In this document: in pieces, positions 61,491-64,000 of the stretch | Numbering within the stretch: the stretch's first letter is position 1 | How the letters are laid out: each line of letters opens with the position of its first letter | The notes under the pieces: model-generated | Databases searched by the model: none | What the model was told of the DNA's origin: nothing | Seen by the model: the letters and a program-made list of their open reading frames with translations, nothing else | DNA from: an uncultured Aquimarina sp. | Lineage (GTDB): Bacteria; Bacteroidota; Bacteroidia; Flavobacteriales; Flavobacteriaceae | DNA: 64,000 nt | Assembly (NCBI GenBank): GCA_947501475.1 | Contig: CANMWA010000010.1 | Location: 1-64,000, forward strand | Direction: 5' to 3' | Translations under genes and position numbers: made by a program

Positions 61491-62169
61491 TACAATTAAG
61501 CACGTTTTTTTTGATCTAGATCATACATTATGGGATTTTGATCAAAATTCATTATTAGCGTTTCAAATGATTTTTGAAAAATTTTCTATAGATCTTAACA
61601 TAGATCTTTTTTTAGAAGAGTATAAGCCAATTAATATGAAATATTGGAAACTCTATCGAGAAGAGAAAATTAATAAACAAGAACTTAGAAGAGCTAGGCT
61701 AGTAGAAGCTTTTACCGTATTTAATGTTGAGTTTCCTATAGCCGTAATTGATGCAATAGCTCATAATTATATTGATTTTTTGCCTCTTAATAATCACCTA
61801 ATTAAGGGTACAAGAGAATTATTAATATATCTTAAACCTAAATATCATTTGCATATCATAACTAATGGATTTAAAGAGGTTCAAAATATAAAGCTATCTA
61901 ATTCTGGTATAAAACAGTATTTCAAAACGATCACAAATAGTGAAGAGGTTGGGGTAAAAAAACCTAATCCATTAATTTTTGAAGAAGCTATTAAGAAATC
62001 TGGTGCTCTAGCTACAAATAGTATCATGATAGGTGATAATTATGAAGCCGACATTTTGGGCGCTGAAGCACTTGGACTAGACACTATTTGTTTTAATTAC
62101 CACAAAGAAAAAATACCTGAAAAATACCTTCAAACTTCAGAGTTATTGCAAATAAAAAACTACCTGTAA
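61483..62169 (+). CDS. YjjG-family HAD nucleotidase
   Basis: A 228-residue HAD-superfamily hydrolase. Motif I is FFDLDHTLWDFD with Asp11 as nucleophile and Asp13 as acid/base; motif II is the HIITNGF Thr region; Lys in VGVKKPNPLIF and IGDNYEADILGA complete the active site. YjjG-type enzymes dephosphorylate non-canonical pyrimidine nucleotides. Its start lies 8 bases inside the upstream gene, so translation is likely coupled. Confidence 0.86.
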   Translation: MNNTIKHVFFDLDHTLWDFDQNSLLAFQMIFEKFSIDLNIDLFLEEYKPINMKYWKLYREEKINKQELRRARLVEAFTVFNVEFPIAVIDAIAHNYIDFLPLNNHLIKGTRELLIYLKPKYHLHIITNGFKEVQNIKLSNSGIKQYFKTITNSEEVGVKKPNPLIFEEAIKKSGALATNSIMIGDNYEADILGAEALGLDTICFNYHKEKIPEKYLQTSELLQIKNYL

Positions 62170-62318
62170 TTAGATTCATTTACAATACGATCAATGATTT
62201 CTTTTCTGGATAAAGGAAAAAAACTATATTTCGACGAATAATCTATTTTGAATATAGTACTCTTATTAAAATAAGAGACTTTCATTATAGTTTGGTTTAA
62301 TATCATAATATCACACAT

Positions 62319-63128
62319 ATGTTACGTATTTTATTTTTCGGAATAATTTTGGCTTTCACTTCACAAATTTCAGCTCAAAAGAGTGTAAATGATTACAAAT
62401 ATGTAGTAATACCTGAACAATATAGTTTTTTTAAACAAGCTGATAAGTATCAATTAAATTCACTAACCAAGTTTTTGTTTAATAAAAATGGTTTTAAAGC
62501 TTTGGTAAGAGGAGAGAATTTCCCTGAGGATCTGACGGCAAATGGCTGTAAAGCATTGCAAGCAGATTTAATAAAAAAATCTGGAGTTTTTACGACAGGC
62601 CTTATTGTAGAATTAAAGGATTGTAATGGAAATGTAATTTTTACCTCTCCAGAAGGAAAGAGTAGAGAAAAAGAATTTAAAAAAGCTTTTCAAGAAGCGC
62701 TTCGCAATGCTTTTAATGGGGTTACAGCACTTAACTATAGTTATAATGAAAACAGTGATATAGCAGCAGTTGAAGACAAGCCATCAACACCAGAAATAGC
62801 AGTTTCACAAAAACCAGTTAATACTGAGAAAATAAAAGAGGAAAAAGATTCTAAAAAAGTAGCATCTGAAAAAGAAACTACATACAAATTGAATGGAGAT
62901 AGCTTTATATTCAAGAAATCTGAGTATGGTTTTGAGTTGTTTAAAAAACAAGATAATACCGCAATATCTATAGGTAAAATATTTAAGATGAGTATAGGGG
63001 AAAGTTATTTGCTTAGTGCAGGTGATTATAGTGGAGGAGGATCTTTTGATGCCTATGGCAATTTTGTGCTAGAAAGAATCAACCCAGCAACTAATAATTT
63101 AATTGTTGACGTATTAGCTAGACAATAA
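62319..63128 (+). CDS. Secreted protein of unknown function
   Basis: A 269-residue protein with signal peptide MLRILFFGIILAFTSQISAQ. A first domain (about 25-140, DYKYVVIPEQYSFFKQADKYQLNSL onward) is joined by a Pro/Lys/Glu-rich linker (about 150-185) to a second beta-rich domain ending NLIVDVLARQ. I recall similar proteins only as conserved flavobacterial hypotheticals. It is transcribed alone and is convergent with rarA. Confidence 0.75.
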   Translation: MLRILFFGIILAFTSQISAQKSVNDYKYVVIPEQYSFFKQADKYQLNSLTKFLFNKNGFKALVRGENFPEDLTANGCKALQADLIKKSGVFTTGLIVELKDCNGNVIFTSPEGKSREKEFKKAFQEALRNAFNGVTALNYSYNENSDIAAVEDKPSTPEIAVSQKPVNTEKIKEEKDSKKVASEKETTYKLNGDSFIFKKSEYGFELFKKQDNTAISIGKIFKMSIGESYLLSAGDYSGGGSFDAYGNFVLERINPATNNLIVDVLARQ

Positions 63129-63149
63129 ATTAAGGAGTATTTTTTTTGT

Positions 63150-64000
63150 TTAATACCCATATTTTTTACCCCATCTTGATTTAAGAAAAGCCCTGAATGA
63201 ATTTTCACGTTGATTTTCTCCTGGATCATAGAGTTTAGTGTCTTTAATTTCTTGAGGTAAGAATTCTTGTTCTACAAAATTATCCTTATGATTATGTGCG
63301 TATTTATAATCTTCTCCATACCCTAATTCTTTCATTAGCTTGGTTGGGGCATTTCTAATATGTAAAGGAACTGATAAATCTCCCGTTTGTTTTACTAGTT
63401 GTTGCGCTTTATTTATAGCCATATATGAGGCATTGCTTTTTGCAGAGGTAGCCATATACACTGCGCATTGACTTAATATAATGCGAGCTTCAGGATATCC
63501 AATAGTAGTAACAGCCTGAAATGTATTATTTGCCATAATCAGAGCTGTAGGGTTTGCATTTCCGATATCTTCCGAAGCAAGAATAATCATTCGTCTTGCG
63601 ATAAATTTAAGATCTTCGCCTCCTTCAATCATACGAGCAAGCCAATAAACAGCTGCATTGGGATCGCTACCTCTCACAGATTTGATAAATGCAGAAATTA
63701 TGTCATAATGCTGCTCACCAGTTTTATCATATCGTACTGTGTTTTGTTGCACTAGTTTTGTAACTATGTCATTTGTAATTATAATCGGACTTTGCTCTTG
63801 CCCTGAAACAATTAATTCGAAGATGTTTAATAATTTACGAGCGTCACCCCCGCTTAAACGTAATAATGATTCTGTTTCTTTGATCTGTATCTCTTTTGAT
63901 TTTAGATAGGCATCTTCCTGTATAGCTCTTGTAAGTAAGGCTTCTAACTCTGCTTTTCCAAATGGATTTAGTACATATACCTGACAGCGAGAGAGTAGGG
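63150..64000 (-). CDS. rarA: Replication-associated recombination protein A, C-terminal part
   Basis: The reading frame stays open to the right edge, so the gene is cut at its 5' end by the window. The visible 283 residues include LLSRCQVYVLNPF (the AAA+ sensor region), LLRLSGGDARKLLNIFEL and the RarA/MgsA-specific YDKTGEQHYDIISAFIKS, RMIILASEDIGNANP and VPLHIRNAPTKLMKELGYG motifs. RarA/MgsA acts at stalled replication forks. The apparent start near 63752 is an internal GTG and not the real start. Confidence 0.92.
   Translation of the reverse strand, partial: LLSRCQVYVLNPFGKAELEALLTRAIQEDAYLKSKEIQIKETESLLRLSGGDARKLLNIFELIVSGQEQSPIIITNDIVTKLVQQNTVRYDKTGEQHYDIISAFIKSVRGSDPNAAVYWLARMIEGGEDLKFIARRMIILASEDIGNANPTALIMANNTFQAVTTIGYPEARIILSQCAVYMATSAKSNASYMAINKAQQLVKQTGDLSVPLHIRNAPTKLMKELGYGEDYKYAHNHKDNFVEQEFLPQEIKDTKLYDPGENQRENSFRAFLKSRWGKKYGY

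Noticed and set aside
63150..63752. A complete 200-residue gene starting at 63752
   Set aside because: The frame is open upstream to the window edge and the upstream residues match RarA, so this is an internal GTG of a truncated gene.
1..64000. CRISPR arrays, insertion sequences, prophage, toxin-antitoxin or defence islands
   Set aside because: I looked for repeated spacers, transposase or integrase motifs and typical defence domains and saw none. The gene content is core-like throughout.

Overview
The window is an AT-rich chromosomal segment of a bacterium in the phylum Bacteroidota, almost certainly a marine member of the family Flavobacteriaceae (Aquimarina or a relative is my guess, not proven). 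The reasons are the gliding and type IX secretion genes gldJ and porV, a secreted peptidase carrying a type IX sorting domain, Bacteroidota-type promoters (TAnnTTTG at -7), and a gene order (exbB-exbD-tonB-folC; murF-gldJ / porV-cdd-pdhA-pdhC) that I know from flavobacteria. I saw no insertion sequence, prophage, integrase or CRISPR array. Most of the window is core-genome sequence.

Layout. 1-8.6 kb: a TlpA-like thioredoxin, an acyl-CoA dehydrogenase, then a long plus-strand run of an amino-acid dehydrogenase, the sodium/proton antiporter NhaB, ExbB, ExbD, TonB and FolC, followed by tRNA-Val(TAC) with its own promoter and terminator. 9-18.6 kb: MurF and the gliding lipoprotein GldJ on the minus strand. 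PorV, cytidine deaminase, pyruvate dehydrogenase E1-alpha and E2, an M28 peptidase lipoprotein and an SDR follow on the plus strand. PorU, which lies between gldJ and porV in Flavobacterium johnsoniae, is absent here. 18.6-30.2 kb: two small envelope proteins, a SprT-like/ManC/DUF389 run, a DinB-like protein, an Mla-type ABC pair, a PafA-type phosphatase, and a three-gene cassette of KAS III, methyltransferase and family 2 glycosyltransferase. 30.4-40 kb: a truncated globin, glycine decarboxylase, a UbiA-like membrane protein, an ECF sigma factor with two paralogous small putative anti-sigma proteins, a porin-like protein and a secreted aminopeptidase.

40-48.7 kb: an M3 oligopeptidase, then a 605-base gap, then purE-purK facing an hpt-adk gene fusion and the GTPase Obg, a paraoxonase-like esterase and a fasciclin lipoprotein. 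The gap holds what I consider the most interesting object in the window: two tandem plus-strand units. Each has an imperfect palindrome, then about 51 bases later a -7 promoter element, then a putative RNA of about 125-129 nt closed by a GGTCT/AGACC stem, a shared TATTGAAA linker and an intrinsic terminator. They look like paralogous small RNAs. 48.8-64 kb: a DUF2459 protein, two palindromic repeats, a 2030-residue alpha-2-macroglobulin with a thioester motif, the peptidoglycan-recycling ligase Mpl, a PaiB-like flavoprotein and DUF1569 pair, RadC, a polysaccharide-deacetylase-like protein with eroded motifs, a YjjG-type nucleotidase, a secreted protein of unknown role, and the C-terminal part of RarA, cut by the window end.

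How the genes fit together. ExbB/ExbD/TonB would energise outer-membrane uptake using the ion gradient that NhaB also uses. GldJ and PorV belong to the type IX system that should export the sorting-domain aminopeptidase. MurF and Mpl make and recycle peptidoglycan. PurE/PurK and Hpt-Adk supply purine nucleotides. All functions are inferred from sequence motifs and family knowledge; no database search was run.
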